This document shows, one piece after another, positions 51,064 through 60,468 of a stretch of 64,000 nucleotides of DNA; position 1 is the first letter of the stretch, and every line of letters starts with the position of its first letter. The DNA is from Flavihumibacter petaseus NBRC 106054 (GTDB taxonomy: Bacteria; Bacteroidota; Bacteroidia; Chitinophagales; Chitinophagaceae), in contig NZ_BBWV01000001.1 of assembly GCF_000974785.1 (NCBI RefSeq), forward strand, positions 124,001 to 188,000. The letters run 5' to 3'. A program made the position numbers and the translations under genes. The notes beneath the pieces were generated by a model. The model was not told the origin of the DNA. It saw only the letters and a program-made list of their open reading frames with translations, and did not search any database.

Positions 51064-52598
51064 TGGATCGTCAGGGTTGCTGCCAGTTTGTTATATCCCG
51101 TCGTTTCTTCCCAGGTATTCTCATTCGCCAGCCGGATGGCATATTCCGGTCTTGCTGCAATGGAAGCATATTTATCCGGCAGATAAAGAAAAAGATCGTA
51201 TGTGCCCGCCGTCATCCCGGAGCTGGTAACAATTGCCTCTTCCACGGCAACCGGACCTGTATACCATTTCCGCACATCTCCCGAAAGATCAAATGAAAAC
51301 TCCTCTCCTGACTTCTGACTGCGCAGGATGAGCTTCAGCGGCCTTTCATTAAAGGGAGAAGCGTATCCTTCATTTTCAAGTTCAAGCGTAAAGCTGTAGC
51401 GGGTACCGGCCTTTACGGGGTCTTTCGGGAAATATCCCTTTTTCAGCACGAACCGGTAGCCCAGGTTCCTTTTGATGGCATCCATACAACCACCATCCTG
51501 CCAGTCGTTGTTCACGTCATTGTTGTAGGCGCAGTTCAGGTAGCTGTAATGCAGGGTGCGCATTTCTGTTTGCGCCAGGCCGGCATTTTCGCAATCATTC
51601 TGCGGACTGTAAGCGTCATCACAGGTTTCGCCACCCACTGCCACATAACGGTTATCGGCAGCTGCATAGGCCTTTAGTACGCTGGTTGCAGCAGCACGCG
51701 GTGAGGATGAGTTGCCGTAGTCGGAATAGGTACCATAGTCATCGGCGCTGGCAAGGAAACAGTCGTTGTGCATGCCAATCCTGGCCTTGTCCGTTCCCGT
51801 AAAGGCTTCTGTTTCGGCAAGTGCTGCAGAAGACACCGGTGCATTGACACCGTAAACAAAACGCTGTTTCAGCTGCGGATACCTTACCTGTACCATCCGG
51901 TCTGCCGGCAACGCATCGAGCACTGCCCGCAGAATCTCTGCCCGTACCTCCCAATCCGCATCAAACAACTGCGATTGCCCGTTGGATGACGCATCGCCGA
52001 AATGATCGGTATAATAGTTCTCACCCCAGGTGCCAATAAAGCCAAGTTGCAAACAGGCGATCACATCGGCATTCTCCTGCAGCAGGGGCTTCAGCTGTGT
52101 TATATGCTGCAGCACAACTTCTTTGGAGGCGTCACCGTACGGCGGACAAATAAACCCTTCCGGGCAGTCGCCTGCTTTCGGAGATGTCGTATAGGTAAAT
52201 CGCGGAATTGCTTTTAACCCGGCTTCCCGGATTGCAGCAAAATCTGCTTTTATCTTTTGCAGCAGCTCATCCGGCAGGGGTTTATCATTCAGACCATCCA
52301 GTACAAAATACCGGAACACCAGGCTGCTCATTACTGAATAGTTACCGCCGTCCGCCTGCACAGCGGTTCGCCAGCTTTTCAGGGTATTGACATCCAGCGG
52401 TGAATAATTGTCTGCATGCGTAGCGGAGTAGCGGTAGAAACCGCGTTCCGGGTTTACCAGATCTGCTGTGCTTGCCGTGTAAACGATGGTATCTGCCGCC
52501 GGAGGAATATACAGGATCGGTTTTTCAATCTTATCGCAGGAAGCGATCATTGCGAACAGCAGCAATTTGCTGATGACGCGCAAACAGGTTATCGACAT
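51060..52598 (-). CDS. DUF4874/DUF4832 lipoprotein
   Basis: The 512-residue product has a lipobox (MIASCDK), a DUF4874 domain (about 45-220: LVNPERGFYRYSATHADNYS, GLKAIPRFTYTT, CLQLGFIGTWGENYYTDHFG) and a DUF4832 domain (about 235-480: RIGMHNDCFLASADDYGTYS, YVAVGGETCDDAYSPQNDCE, LGYRFVLKKGYFP). The two form a TIM-barrel-like fold with a beta-sandwich end and are suspected, but not shown, to be glycoside hydrolases. Six or more Cys are consistent with an exported, disulfide-bonded protein. It is coupled to the GH31 gene and follows the PKD lipoprotein gene by 37 bp. Confidence 0.85.
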   Translation of the reverse strand: MSITCLRVISKLLLFAMIASCDKIEKPILYIPPAADTIVYTASTADLVNPERGFYRYSATHADNYSPLDVNTLKSWRTAVQADGGNYSVMSSLVFRYFVLDGLNDKPLPDELLQKIKADFAAIREAGLKAIPRFTYTTSPKAGDCPEGFICPPYGDASKEVVLQHITQLKPLLQENADVIACLQLGFIGTWGENYYTDHFGDASSNGQSQLFDADWEVRAEILRAVLDALPADRMVQVRYPQLKQRFVYGVNAPVSSAALAETEAFTGTDKARIGMHNDCFLASADDYGTYSDYGNSSSPRAAATSVLKAYAAADNRYVAVGGETCDDAYSPQNDCENAGLAQTEMRTLHYSYLNCAYNNDVNNDWQDGGCMDAIKRNLGYRFVLKKGYFPKDPVKAGTRYSFTLELENEGYASPFNERPLKLILRSQKSGEEFSFDLSGDVRKWYTGPVAVEEAIVTSSGMTAGTYDLFLYLPDKYASIAARPEYAIRLANENTWEETTGYNKLAATLTIQ

Positions 52599-52635
52599 GT
52601 TGCCGCTTTAGCTTTTAATAATTTGTTATGGCGTC

Positions 52636-53508
52636 TTATTCGCTCATGTCGAGCATGAAGGAAGCCGTTGTAATATCCGGAGTGGTGCCCACTACCGCGC
52701 TCCAGTCGTTCTTGGTCAATGACACGCCGACTTTAATGGCCTTGTTCACCAGGCCCTTCAGTTTGGCACGTTTGATTCCCATCTCAAATCGGAGCGTTGG
52801 TCCATCCTGTACGACAGTACCCACTTCATAGAACTCCGCAATGCCCTGCCAGGCCCAGGACCAGCCGGACTGGTTGGCGCCCCCGGTAAAATACATAGGG
52901 TCAAACCAGCAGTTGCAAAACACATCCCCTTCAATGAGCACATCATTGCCGGCTCCGGCAAACATCCAGGAGAGGTAGCCGGTAGCGGGAGAATTGTCTG
53001 TATCGAGATAGAAGTCAAACACATTGCCCGCGGCAACAGTGGAGGTCATTTCGAAATAAAAGAAAATATAATCGCTGTTGTAATCATATTTCGTCTGCTT
53101 CATGATGCCGCCGCCTGCCCCTGAAACAACAACATTGTGCGCCACTGTATCCCAGTCTGCCAGGGAATTGTCTTTTAGTTTTACGGCAGATGCTTTTGAA
53201 ATATTGATCACGGTCGATCCTTCAGCAATCGTTCCATCAGCAGCAGTGGCATAGAGTGTCGGAACATACTTGCCCTTGCCGGGATATTCGTGCGAAGGGC
53301 TTTCTTCCGTGGAAGTGGTACCATCGCCAAAATCCCACTGGTAGGAAGCAGCGCCGGTCGTGGCATTGGTGAATTTTACCGTATAGCCGTCCAGCGCGAC
53401 GGAATAGAACACATCCGGTGCAACCGGGGCGTCATCTTTGGAGCAGGCGCTCAGGCCGCAAAGCCCGAGGGCGATGCCGGCAAAGGTGATATATCGTTGG
53501 AGTGACAT
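52636..53508 (-). CDS. PKD-domain surface lipoprotein of the SusCD locus
   Basis: The 290-residue product has a lipobox (GLSACSKDD), a PKD domain (about 35-105, with YQWDFGDGTTSTEESPSHEY) and a C-terminal beta-sandwich (about 115-288, with FFYFEMTSTVAAGNVFDFYL and LDTDNSPATGY). The position after susD is that of SusE/SusF-type glycan-binding lipoproteins, so surface substrate binding is likely. The ATG at 53508 gives a normal lipoprotein signal; an in-frame ATG at 53538 would overlap susD. Confidence 0.82.
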   Translation of the reverse strand: MSLQRYITFAGIALGLCGLSACSKDDAPVAPDVFYSVALDGYTVKFTNATTGAASYQWDFGDGTTSTEESPSHEYPGKGKYVPTLYATAADGTIAEGSTVINISKASAVKLKDNSLADWDTVAHNVVVSGAGGGIMKQTKYDYNSDYIFFYFEMTSTVAAGNVFDFYLDTDNSPATGYLSWMFAGAGNDVLIEGDVFCNCWFDPMYFTGGANQSGWSWAWQGIAEFYEVGTVVQDGPTLRFEMGIKRAKLKGLVNKAIKVGVSLTKNDWSAVVGTTPDITTASFMLDMSE

Positions 53509-53519
53509 CTGGTTAAATT

Positions 53520-55031
53520 TTAAGGATTCTGTGTACAAAGGGTGTTGGTCTGTACTTCATCGATCGGGATGTAATAGATGACCCGCGGATCGGTGGGTGG
53601 CAATATCATATTGGCGTAACCGGTTGGCGTCTTCGACAGATCGATATCTGTTTCTTTCAGTCCCGGAAGGTGATATCCCCAATAGGATCTGTCCATGCTC
53701 ATGTTGTTGCGGTACACATCAAAGACCCTGTGTCCTTCAAATGCCAGTTCTATCCTTCTTTCATTCAATACAGTTTCGAGCGCTGTCTGCCCGGCAGGCA
53801 ATTGCTGATCATACAACGATCCTTCGAGTCCGCGGTTCTTGCGGATCATGTCGAGGTCATCCAGCGCAGCGGCAGTATTGCCCTGTTTGGCCAATGCTTC
53901 CGCACGGTTGAGGTACATTTCCGCCAAACGGAACATCACCGGTGAACTGAGTGTCGGGCTATTGTTCTGCCCGGAGAATTTGGAGATATACCAGGTTTCC
54001 AGGCCGTTTTTCTTCACCATATTGCCATCGCCGTCTTTCAGCGGGATGATATAAGACCAGCGGACATCTTCCTGGTGTTCGTTCATCAGGCTGAGCAGTG
54101 ACGGCGATGCGAATTCCTCTCCCCATCCGGAGTTGCCATCGGAATAAATCATGGACGCAATGGAGCCGAATTTGCCATAGTCGTCTATTGTTGTAAAGGC
54201 GATGCAGAAGATGGTCTCCGTGCTGGCAGCTGCATTGGAGAACAGTGACGGGAAGGTGGCAGCAGTAGCCAGGTTGAAACGGCCGCCGTCAATTACCTGA
54301 CCGGCATATTTGGCTGCATTTTCATTGTCTTCCTGGTACAGGTATACCCGGGAAAGCAATGCCCAGGCGGCTTCCCTTGAGGCATACTGCACCCCGCGCT
54401 GCTTTTCCATCAGGTCTGCGCCTTTCTGTGCGTCTGACAGGATCGCATCATACACTTCACCCACGGAGGATCTTTCCTTCAGTGCAGCATCTGCAGTGGA
54501 TTGCCGGAGTATAATTCCAGGGGAAGATGGATCCTGCGTATAGGGCCTTGCAAAAAAACGCACCAGGTTGAAATTGCAGAAGGCGCGCAGGAAATAACAC
54601 TCGCCGAGCAGCTGGCGGACGGTGGGGTCATCGCTGTTATTCTTTTCCGCTGCTTCAATCACCGTATTCGCATCATTGATGATCTTGTAGGATACATACC
54701 AGAAATAACGGGTATTGGTCTGCGCCGGAGAATGGTCAAGACTGAAGCTGAGGAACAAAGGATCGGTAGTTACCTGTCCGCATACAATATCGTCGCTGGC
54801 AAAATCAGAAAGATGATAGTATTGGCGGAGATACATATTGTTCTGGTTGGTGGTGCCGCTGAACACGATATGATCTTTGAACAGGGCATAGGCGCCGTTG
54901 ACGGCATTGGTGAGACCTTCCACCGTTGCGGTGAGCGTTTCTGTAGCGAGTGCGTCACTCGGAGCTACATCCTTGATGCATCCGTTGAGCAGGATGCAAA
55001 GGAGGCAAAGTATGGTGATATGATTTCTCAT
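53520..55031 (-). CDS. SusD/RagB-like nutrient-binding lipoprotein
   Basis: The 503-residue protein has a lipobox (LLNGCIKD) and the TPR-rich SusD fold: ATVEGLTNAVNGAYALFKDH, RQLLGECYFLRAFCNFNLVR, SREAAWALLSRVYLYQEDNE, VMFRLAEMYLNRAEALAKQG, LNERRIELAFEGHRVFDVYR. Such proteins form the lid over the SusC pore and bind the glycan or peptide. The ATG at 55031 begins the signal; an in-frame ATG at 55250 lies inside susC. It follows susC by 10 bp. Confidence 0.95.
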   Translation of the reverse strand: MRNHITILCLLCILLNGCIKDVAPSDALATETLTATVEGLTNAVNGAYALFKDHIVFSGTTNQNNMYLRQYYHLSDFASDDIVCGQVTTDPLFLSFSLDHSPAQTNTRYFWYVSYKIINDANTVIEAAEKNNSDDPTVRQLLGECYFLRAFCNFNLVRFFARPYTQDPSSPGIILRQSTADAALKERSSVGEVYDAILSDAQKGADLMEKQRGVQYASREAAWALLSRVYLYQEDNENAAKYAGQVIDGGRFNLATAATFPSLFSNAAASTETIFCIAFTTIDDYGKFGSIASMIYSDGNSGWGEEFASPSLLSLMNEHQEDVRWSYIIPLKDGDGNMVKKNGLETWYISKFSGQNNSPTLSSPVMFRLAEMYLNRAEALAKQGNTAAALDDLDMIRKNRGLEGSLYDQQLPAGQTALETVLNERRIELAFEGHRVFDVYRNNMSMDRSYWGYHLPGLKETDIDLSKTPTGYANMILPPTDPRVIYYIPIDEVQTNTLCTQNP

Positions 55032-55041
55032 AACTGTTTTT

Positions 55042-58000
55042 TTAGAACCTGAAGTTGATGTTGAGTAAAAACTGCCGGTTGTTCGGATACTTGAAATCTG
55101 AAACTCCCGGTGTAACATATTCTCCCGGTGTAATGGTCGTCTGCGGATCCTGGCCGAGGAACTTCGTGAAGGTGTACACATTGTCTGCCGTAACCGAAAC
55201 GGTAGCCCCCTGGAGTTTTGCCCGCTTAATAAAATGCTGTGGCAGGTCATAGGACAGCGCGATATACCGGATGGCGAAATAGCTGCCGTCTTTCAGGTAC
55301 CGGGTGGATGTTTGTGTGGAGTTGGCAGAGTTCTGCGGACTCGGATTGGAAGCAATGTCGCCGGGCTTTGTCCAGATATTGTAACCGGAAGGCAATACGA
55401 TCTGGTTCATGTAAGGCTCACTGCCATCGTTCATCACAAAACGCAGGTTATTGCTGAATACCTTGTTGCCATACATATAATAGCCATTGATGGTGAATGT
55501 CAGGTTGCGGTAACGCAGGGAGGTCCCGATACTGCCCTGGTATTGCGGTAATGCTGATCCTACTTCCTGGAAGGTAGCTGCTGCATAGTCGGACGTAGCT
55601 TCCTTGCCCACATTATTGCCCTGGCCGTCTTTCACCACTTTCTCCCACAGCGGGGCACCTGTCTGCGGGTCAACGCCGAGCCATTTGGGCATGTAGAATT
55701 CGTAGAGATTGCCGCCTTCGCGATAGATCTGGCTGATGGGCCAGGCGCCGGTTGTTTTTACAATCTCATTGGGGAAATCCTCCAGCTTGTTGCTGTTGAA
55801 ATTGATGTTGAAATCAGTTGTCCACTCCCAGTCTTTCGTTTTGATGTTGATCGTGTTCAAACCGATTTCGATACCCTTGTTGATGATACGCCCTGTATTC
55901 TCCCAGCGCTGTTCAAAACCAACGGAAAGGGGTTGCGGTGCCTGCAGCAATAAGTCGCGGGTATTGTTGTTGTACACATCGACTGTAAGGTTAACCCGTT
56001 TGAACAGGCTCAGGTCGACGCCGGCATTCAACTGGTACTTGCTTTCCCAGGTCAGGTTCGGGCTCGGCAATTGCAGTGGTGTGGCGGCAACGGTGGAGTT
56101 ATATTGCGTGGTGAGGGAATACAATCCGAGGTAACGCGATGCACCGATGTCCTGTGTTCCCGTAACGCCGTAGCTTAAGCGAAGTTTGAGATTATCCACC
56201 ACACGCCTGTCCTGGTAAAAGTTCTCGTTGCTCACCATCCAGGCTGCGGAAATGGAAGGGAATGATGCATAACGGTTGTCTTCCGGGAAGGCAGATGATC
56301 CGTCGATCCGGTAGGAACCGGAAAGGAAATAGCGGTTGAGGTAACTATAGTTCACCTGCGAAATGAAGGACTGGATGGAAGTCTGGTTGTTGGCGCCCCT
56401 GGCGATGATATTATTAGACACTACATTCAGCACGTCCAGCCCCAGCGGAAGACCGCGTCCTGAAGCACTCATGTAATCCGACTTTCCGCCTTCCACTGCC
56501 ACACCGGCCAGGCCGCTGATATTGTGATCTCCCTTAATGAAACTGAAACGCAGCAAATTGGTGGAAATGCCCCCGTAATAGTTACTTTTTGTTTCTTCCA
56601 GGAAGCCATCACCGTGATAGGTGCCGGCAACTGTCGGCGAGAAATAATTGGTAGAGCCGCCGAATCCTGCGCTGAGGCGGTTGGTACTGACGAATGCCAA
56701 CCATTTGGTGATCTGAATATTCAGGTTGAAATCATAGTTGACATCAAAATTCCGGTAAGGGTGATCAGAATTATTGATCGTATGCAGGGGATTGATCTTG
56801 TCTCTTGACCACCATTTGAACGGCGAATTGCCATCAACATACAGGGGATTGCCCGCACTGTCGCGGGGATTGTCCCACGGCATGTTGAGATAGGCATAGT
56901 AGATATCCATGTAGTCATAACTCCTGCCATTGGACGTGCTCAGGTTAATGTTGTTCGTCATGCTGATCTTGTCCGTAAAATGGTAGGTCGTATTGGCGCG
57001 GAGGTTGAGGCGCTGGAAATTTGTTTTCAGGAAGGTGCCTTTCTCGTTGAAATACGACATGCCGACGTAGTAGTCTGTTTTATCTGACTTGCCTGACATG
57101 GACAGGAAATAGTTCTGAACGAGCGCGGGACTGAAAATTTCATCCAGCCAGCTGTGATCCTGGTCTTTCAGTTCTTTGGGCCGCTCTTCTGTGAATTTGA
57201 GCAGATCGATCTTATAGGAATTGTCTGATGCAGAAGGGTTATAATCGCGGTAGAATTGTTTCTGGTATTCGTACACCTCGGAGCCATTCATCATTTCCAT
57301 CCTGCCATAATCGGGCGTGCGAACACCTGTTGTTGCCTTTACATTGAAATTGAACTTGCCGGCTTTCGCTTTCTTCGTCGTGATGATGATCACGCCGGCA
57401 TTGGCCTGTGAACCATACATGGCTGTGGCACCCGCATCTTTGAGTACTGTTACATTCTCCACATCATTGGGGTCATAGTTGCCGCCGATGATTCCATCCA
57501 CCACAATGAGCGGGCTCTGGGAAGCATTGACGGAAGATATACCGCGAAGCCGCATTTCTGACGTGGCGCCCGGAGCACCGGAGCTTCTCACTACCTGCAG
57601 CCCGGCTACTTTACCCTGGAGCATGGCACCGAGGTCATTCGTCGTGACGTCTTTCAGTTTCTGTTCGGGAACAACGGTTACTGCGCTGGTGATTTCGCTG
57701 CGTTTTTTGTTGCTGTAGCCTACCAGGATGACTTCTTCAGTAGTGCCTTCCTGGAGTTTCAGGGCGATGACGAGTGGTTCCGTTTTCGGCAATTGCACTT
57801 CATCATTCAGGTAGCCGACAAAGGAAATTACCAGCGTGCCTTTGTTTTCGGGAAGATGCAGTTCGAATTCACCATCATTGCCGGTAGTCGTGCCCCTTGA
57901 TGAACCTTTCAGGTTAACGGAAGCGCCCGAAAGCGCACGGCCCTTATCGTCGGTTACCCGCCCTTTGATCACAATGTCGGCGGGTGGCGAGGGCGCAGCA

Positions 58001-58368
58001 ATGAGCGCTTCGCTCTTGCGTTTGATAATAATGGTGTTGTTGCGGATACTGTAGTCGAGCTGGAGCCCCTTAAAGCAATGGCTCAGGGCATCCGTGACAG
58101 GCACATCCTGCAGGTTGACGGTGATTTTGGGAATGTCTCTAAGCATTTTTTTGGTGTAGAGAAAGCCTACACCGGTTTGCTTTTCAATTTCCCTGAACAC
58201 CTGTTCAATAGGCGCATCCTTAAGGGTCAGCGAAACATTCTGGGAGAATCCGTTCGCGGAAACCTGAAGAAAGGCAGCAGTTAGCAATATGAAAGTCAAT
58301 TTCATTGCTTTCACCGTTTGGTTAGCAAGCAGTTTGGGACGCTGCTTACTGCATTTTAGAAAATGCAT
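55042..58368 (-). CDS. SusC/RagA TonB-dependent transporter with STN domain
   Basis: The 1108-residue outer-membrane transporter has a long signal region (KLTFILLTAAFLQVSANGFS), an STN domain (about 45-115: APIEQVFREIEKQTGVGFLY), a carboxypeptidase-like domain (about 133-210: GRVTDDKGRALSGASVNLKG), a plug (MLQGKVAGLQVVRSSGAPG, IIVVDGI-type segment) with NVTVLKDAGATAMYGSQANA, and the barrel. The STN domain is the part that contacts a FecR anti-sigma, matching the fecR and sigma genes just upstream. It is the pore partner of the SusD protein and probably imports an oligosaccharide. Confidence 0.96.
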   Translation of the reverse strand: MHFLKCSKQRPKLLANQTVKAMKLTFILLTAAFLQVSANGFSQNVSLTLKDAPIEQVFREIEKQTGVGFLYTKKMLRDIPKITVNLQDVPVTDALSHCFKGLQLDYSIRNNTIIIKRKSEALIAAPSPPADIVIKGRVTDDKGRALSGASVNLKGSSRGTTTGNDGEFELHLPENKGTLVISFVGYLNDEVQLPKTEPLVIALKLQEGTTEEVILVGYSNKKRSEITSAVTVVPEQKLKDVTTNDLGAMLQGKVAGLQVVRSSGAPGATSEMRLRGISSVNASQSPLIVVDGIIGGNYDPNDVENVTVLKDAGATAMYGSQANAGVIIITTKKAKAGKFNFNVKATTGVRTPDYGRMEMMNGSEVYEYQKQFYRDYNPSASDNSYKIDLLKFTEERPKELKDQDHSWLDEIFSPALVQNYFLSMSGKSDKTDYYVGMSYFNEKGTFLKTNFQRLNLRANTTYHFTDKISMTNNINLSTSNGRSYDYMDIYYAYLNMPWDNPRDSAGNPLYVDGNSPFKWWSRDKINPLHTINNSDHPYRNFDVNYDFNLNIQITKWLAFVSTNRLSAGFGGSTNYFSPTVAGTYHGDGFLEETKSNYYGGISTNLLRFSFIKGDHNISGLAGVAVEGGKSDYMSASGRGLPLGLDVLNVVSNNIIARGANNQTSIQSFISQVNYSYLNRYFLSGSYRIDGSSAFPEDNRYASFPSISAAWMVSNENFYQDRRVVDNLKLRLSYGVTGTQDIGASRYLGLYSLTTQYNSTVAATPLQLPSPNLTWESKYQLNAGVDLSLFKRVNLTVDVYNNNTRDLLLQAPQPLSVGFEQRWENTGRIINKGIEIGLNTINIKTKDWEWTTDFNINFNSNKLEDFPNEIVKTTGAWPISQIYREGGNLYEFYMPKWLGVDPQTGAPLWEKVVKDGQGNNVGKEATSDYAAATFQEVGSALPQYQGSIGTSLRYRNLTFTINGYYMYGNKVFSNNLRFVMNDGSEPYMNQIVLPSGYNIWTKPGDIASNPSPQNSANSTQTSTRYLKDGSYFAIRYIALSYDLPQHFIKRAKLQGATVSVTADNVYTFTKFLGQDPQTTITPGEYVTPGVSDFKYPNNRQFLLNINFRF

Positions 58369-58439
58369 ACATTTGCAGTGTTTGGTTAACGAATAAGTGA
58401 TCCTTCGACAGTTTTATTTATTCAACAGCTAAATATTCG

Positions 58440-58464
58440 CCGGAAATGTTCGCAGCATTTCCGG
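58440..58464 (-). other. Hairpin between fecR and susC
   Basis: CCGGAAATG and CATTTCCGG form perfect 9-bp arms with a 7-base loop. On the coding strand no T tract follows, so a full terminator is unlikely; mRNA processing, attenuation or differential stability are options. It sits in the 130-bp gap between the two genes. Confidence 0.55.
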
Positions 58465-58498
58465 TTTTGTTTAGTTGATGCCTGGTTGATCTGCCAGC

Positions 58499-59725
58499 CT
58501 ACTTCACTACGATCTTTTTCCCCTCGATTTCAAAGCTCACGGTATGTGTTTCGCCCAGCATGCTGAGTATCTCCGACACATTGGCTTTCCGCGATATCAC
58601 CCCCACAAATTCTTCGCCTGATACAGGTCCCTTATATTCCACTTTTACATCGTACCATTTTTCGAGTTGGCGCATAACGGCCTGGATGCTGTTGCCCGTA
58701 AAAATGAATTTGTCATGCTTCCACGCCATCGTTTCTTCCAGGTCGGGATGAAACTGGAGGTTGACCTCGCCATTCTTGCCGATCTGTGATTGCTGCCCGG
58801 GTTTCAGCAGGTATTTCCGGTCGCCTTTTTCCAGCGGCTTCACGGCAACGGAACCTTCCAGCAGGGTAACTGACATAACGGGTTCATCGTCGTAGGCATT
58901 CACATTGAACCGGGTTCCGAGCACCTGAACCTGCGCTTCGCCTTTAGCAACGCGGAAAGGCCGTGCAGCATCATGTGCCACTTCGAAATACGCCTCGCCG
59001 TCCATTGTTACATTTCTTTCTTTCCCGATAAAGGCGACCGGGTAGGTGATGGATGAACCGGCATTCAGCCAAACCCGGCTGCCATCTGCCAGCGTGATGT
59101 CCACCACGCGGCTGCCTCTCGGGTTCACCAGGGTATTGAACATGGGCTTGTCGGTTTCGCCCTGGTACACGATGCGGCCGTCATCCAGCTTGATCACCTG
59201 TACATTGCCGATAGCAGTCAGTGTGCCTTTGCCGGCACTGTCCAGCCCGATCTGCTGGCCATTGGCCAGGTTAATGGTAGCAAGGCTGGCTGCCGGGGCG
59301 GCTACATCGGTGTGTTTCGCTATGGGCTGCCCCACAGCGGGTTTTTCGATCACCTGCCTGGGTTGCAGGTAAAACCAGGCGGATGCTCCTGCCAGGATAA
59401 TTACCGCTGCTGCTGCATACCACCAGGTGCGCCGGAAACGGCCGTGGACTACTGTGCCGGCTTCTTCTGGAATGTCGAACGCTGAATCGTGTTTATCGAC
59501 AGATAAGATCCCCGTCAGCATGTTCTGCCAGGCGCTATCGGAGGCATTGACAAGAGGTGTCCGGATCTGCTGCCGCTCGAAATAGGTCCGGATCTGGTTC
59601 AGCACTACGGGGTCCTGCCCTTCCTTTACCAGTGCGGCCAGTTCATCACATTCGGTCGGGGTGATCTTCTCCTGCCGTATTCTTTCCAATAAATAGGTTA
59701 CCCTTTCTTCTGAAGCACGATTCAC
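58499..59725 (-). CDS. FecR-type anti-sigma factor
   Basis: The 408-residue protein has a cytosolic N-terminal region (about 1-95), one transmembrane helix (WWYAAAAVIILAGASAWFYL, about 100-120), a FecR domain (about 200-300: LADGSRVWLNAGSSITYPVA, GEAYFEVAHDAARPFRVAKG, VQVLGTRFNVNAYDD) and a DUF4974/STN-like end (about 335-408: FTGNSIQAVMRQLEKWYDVK). It holds the sigma factor at 59814-60434 inactive and passes on the signal from the SusC STN domain. The gene follows sigma by 88 bp. Confidence 0.95.
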   Translation of the reverse strand: MNRASEERVTYLLERIRQEKITPTECDELAALVKEGQDPVVLNQIRTYFERQQIRTPLVNASDSAWQNMLTGILSVDKHDSAFDIPEEAGTVVHGRFRRTWWYAAAAVIILAGASAWFYLQPRQVIEKPAVGQPIAKHTDVAAPAASLATINLANGQQIGLDSAGKGTLTAIGNVQVIKLDDGRIVYQGETDKPMFNTLVNPRGSRVVDITLADGSRVWLNAGSSITYPVAFIGKERNVTMDGEAYFEVAHDAARPFRVAKGEAQVQVLGTRFNVNAYDDEPVMSVTLLEGSVAVKPLEKGDRKYLLKPGQQSQIGKNGEVNLQFHPDLEETMAWKHDKFIFTGNSIQAVMRQLEKWYDVKVEYKGPVSGEEFVGVISRKANVSEILSMLGETHTVSFEIEGKKIVVK

Positions 59726-59813
59726 GTCCTGAATTTTGATGAAGCAATAAGATGTTATATATAGTATGTTCCCTGGGAAAGGAAAACATACACATCTGTT
59801 CGAAAATATTTTT

Positions 59814-60434
59814 TCAGGGAAACAATACCAGAAGGATGGCGAGCGGAATCAGGATCCCGTACCGGGCAAGATAGTCTTTGATGAATTTACCCGAACGTGT
59901 GAGGGTATTGCGTACGCCCTGGATGGAGATGCCGAGGGCTTCCGCGATCTCTGCCGGTTTAAGTCCCTCGAGGCGGCTCATCTCGAAGATCCGGCGGCTT
60001 TGGGGCGGAAGTTCTTTAATGGCCTGGCGGATCAGCCGGTTGACTTCAGAAAGGTTGATCGACTCTTCGGTGTTGTGGGTTTCATCGGAATTATTCCCGG
60101 CAACTGATTTTACCCGCAGCTGAAGTGATTGCTTTTTGAGGTACCGGAAGGAAAGGTTGTAAGCGATCCGCATGATCCAGGCAGCAGGATTGTCTACTTC
60201 GGTAAGCCGGTCGCGGCCCAGCCACAACTGCAGGAACACTTCCTGCACAATGTCTTTTGTGGCGTGTTCGGAATTGACCACCTGGAAGACCATGCGGTGG
60301 ACCCGGGAAAGGTAATGGTTAAAAAGTGCTTTAAATGCGGTTTCGTCTCCCTCTGCGATCTGATGGAACCATTCTTTTTCTTTATGTATTGAGGGATCGG
60401 GCAGCAAATTCTTCTCTTGATCACAAGTATACAC
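59814..60434 (-). CDS. ECF sigma factor of the SusCD locus
   Basis: The 206-residue sigma factor has region 2 (about 30-95: AFKALFNHYLSRVHRMVFQV, ATKDIVQEVFLQLWLGRDRL, NPAAWIMRIAYNLSFRYLKK) and region 4 (about 130-185: LPPQSRRIFEMSRLEGLKPA, EIAEALGISIQGVRNTLTRS). The last 15 residues are hydrophobic (YGILIPLAILLVLFP), a tail seen in many Bacteroidota sigma factors of this class and possibly membrane-associated. It probably drives its own SusCD locus under FecR control. It starts 34 bp after the Nudix gene stop. Confidence 0.94.
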   Translation of the reverse strand: MYTCDQEKNLLPDPSIHKEKEWFHQIAEGDETAFKALFNHYLSRVHRMVFQVVNSEHATKDIVQEVFLQLWLGRDRLTEVDNPAAWIMRIAYNLSFRYLKKQSLQLRVKSVAGNNSDETHNTEESINLSEVNRLIRQAIKELPPQSRRIFEMSRLEGLKPAEIAEALGISIQGVRNTLTRSGKFIKDYLARYGILIPLAILLVLFP

Positions 60435-60468
60435 AAATTAACCAAATGGTAATAAGGCCGTGCCGGTA

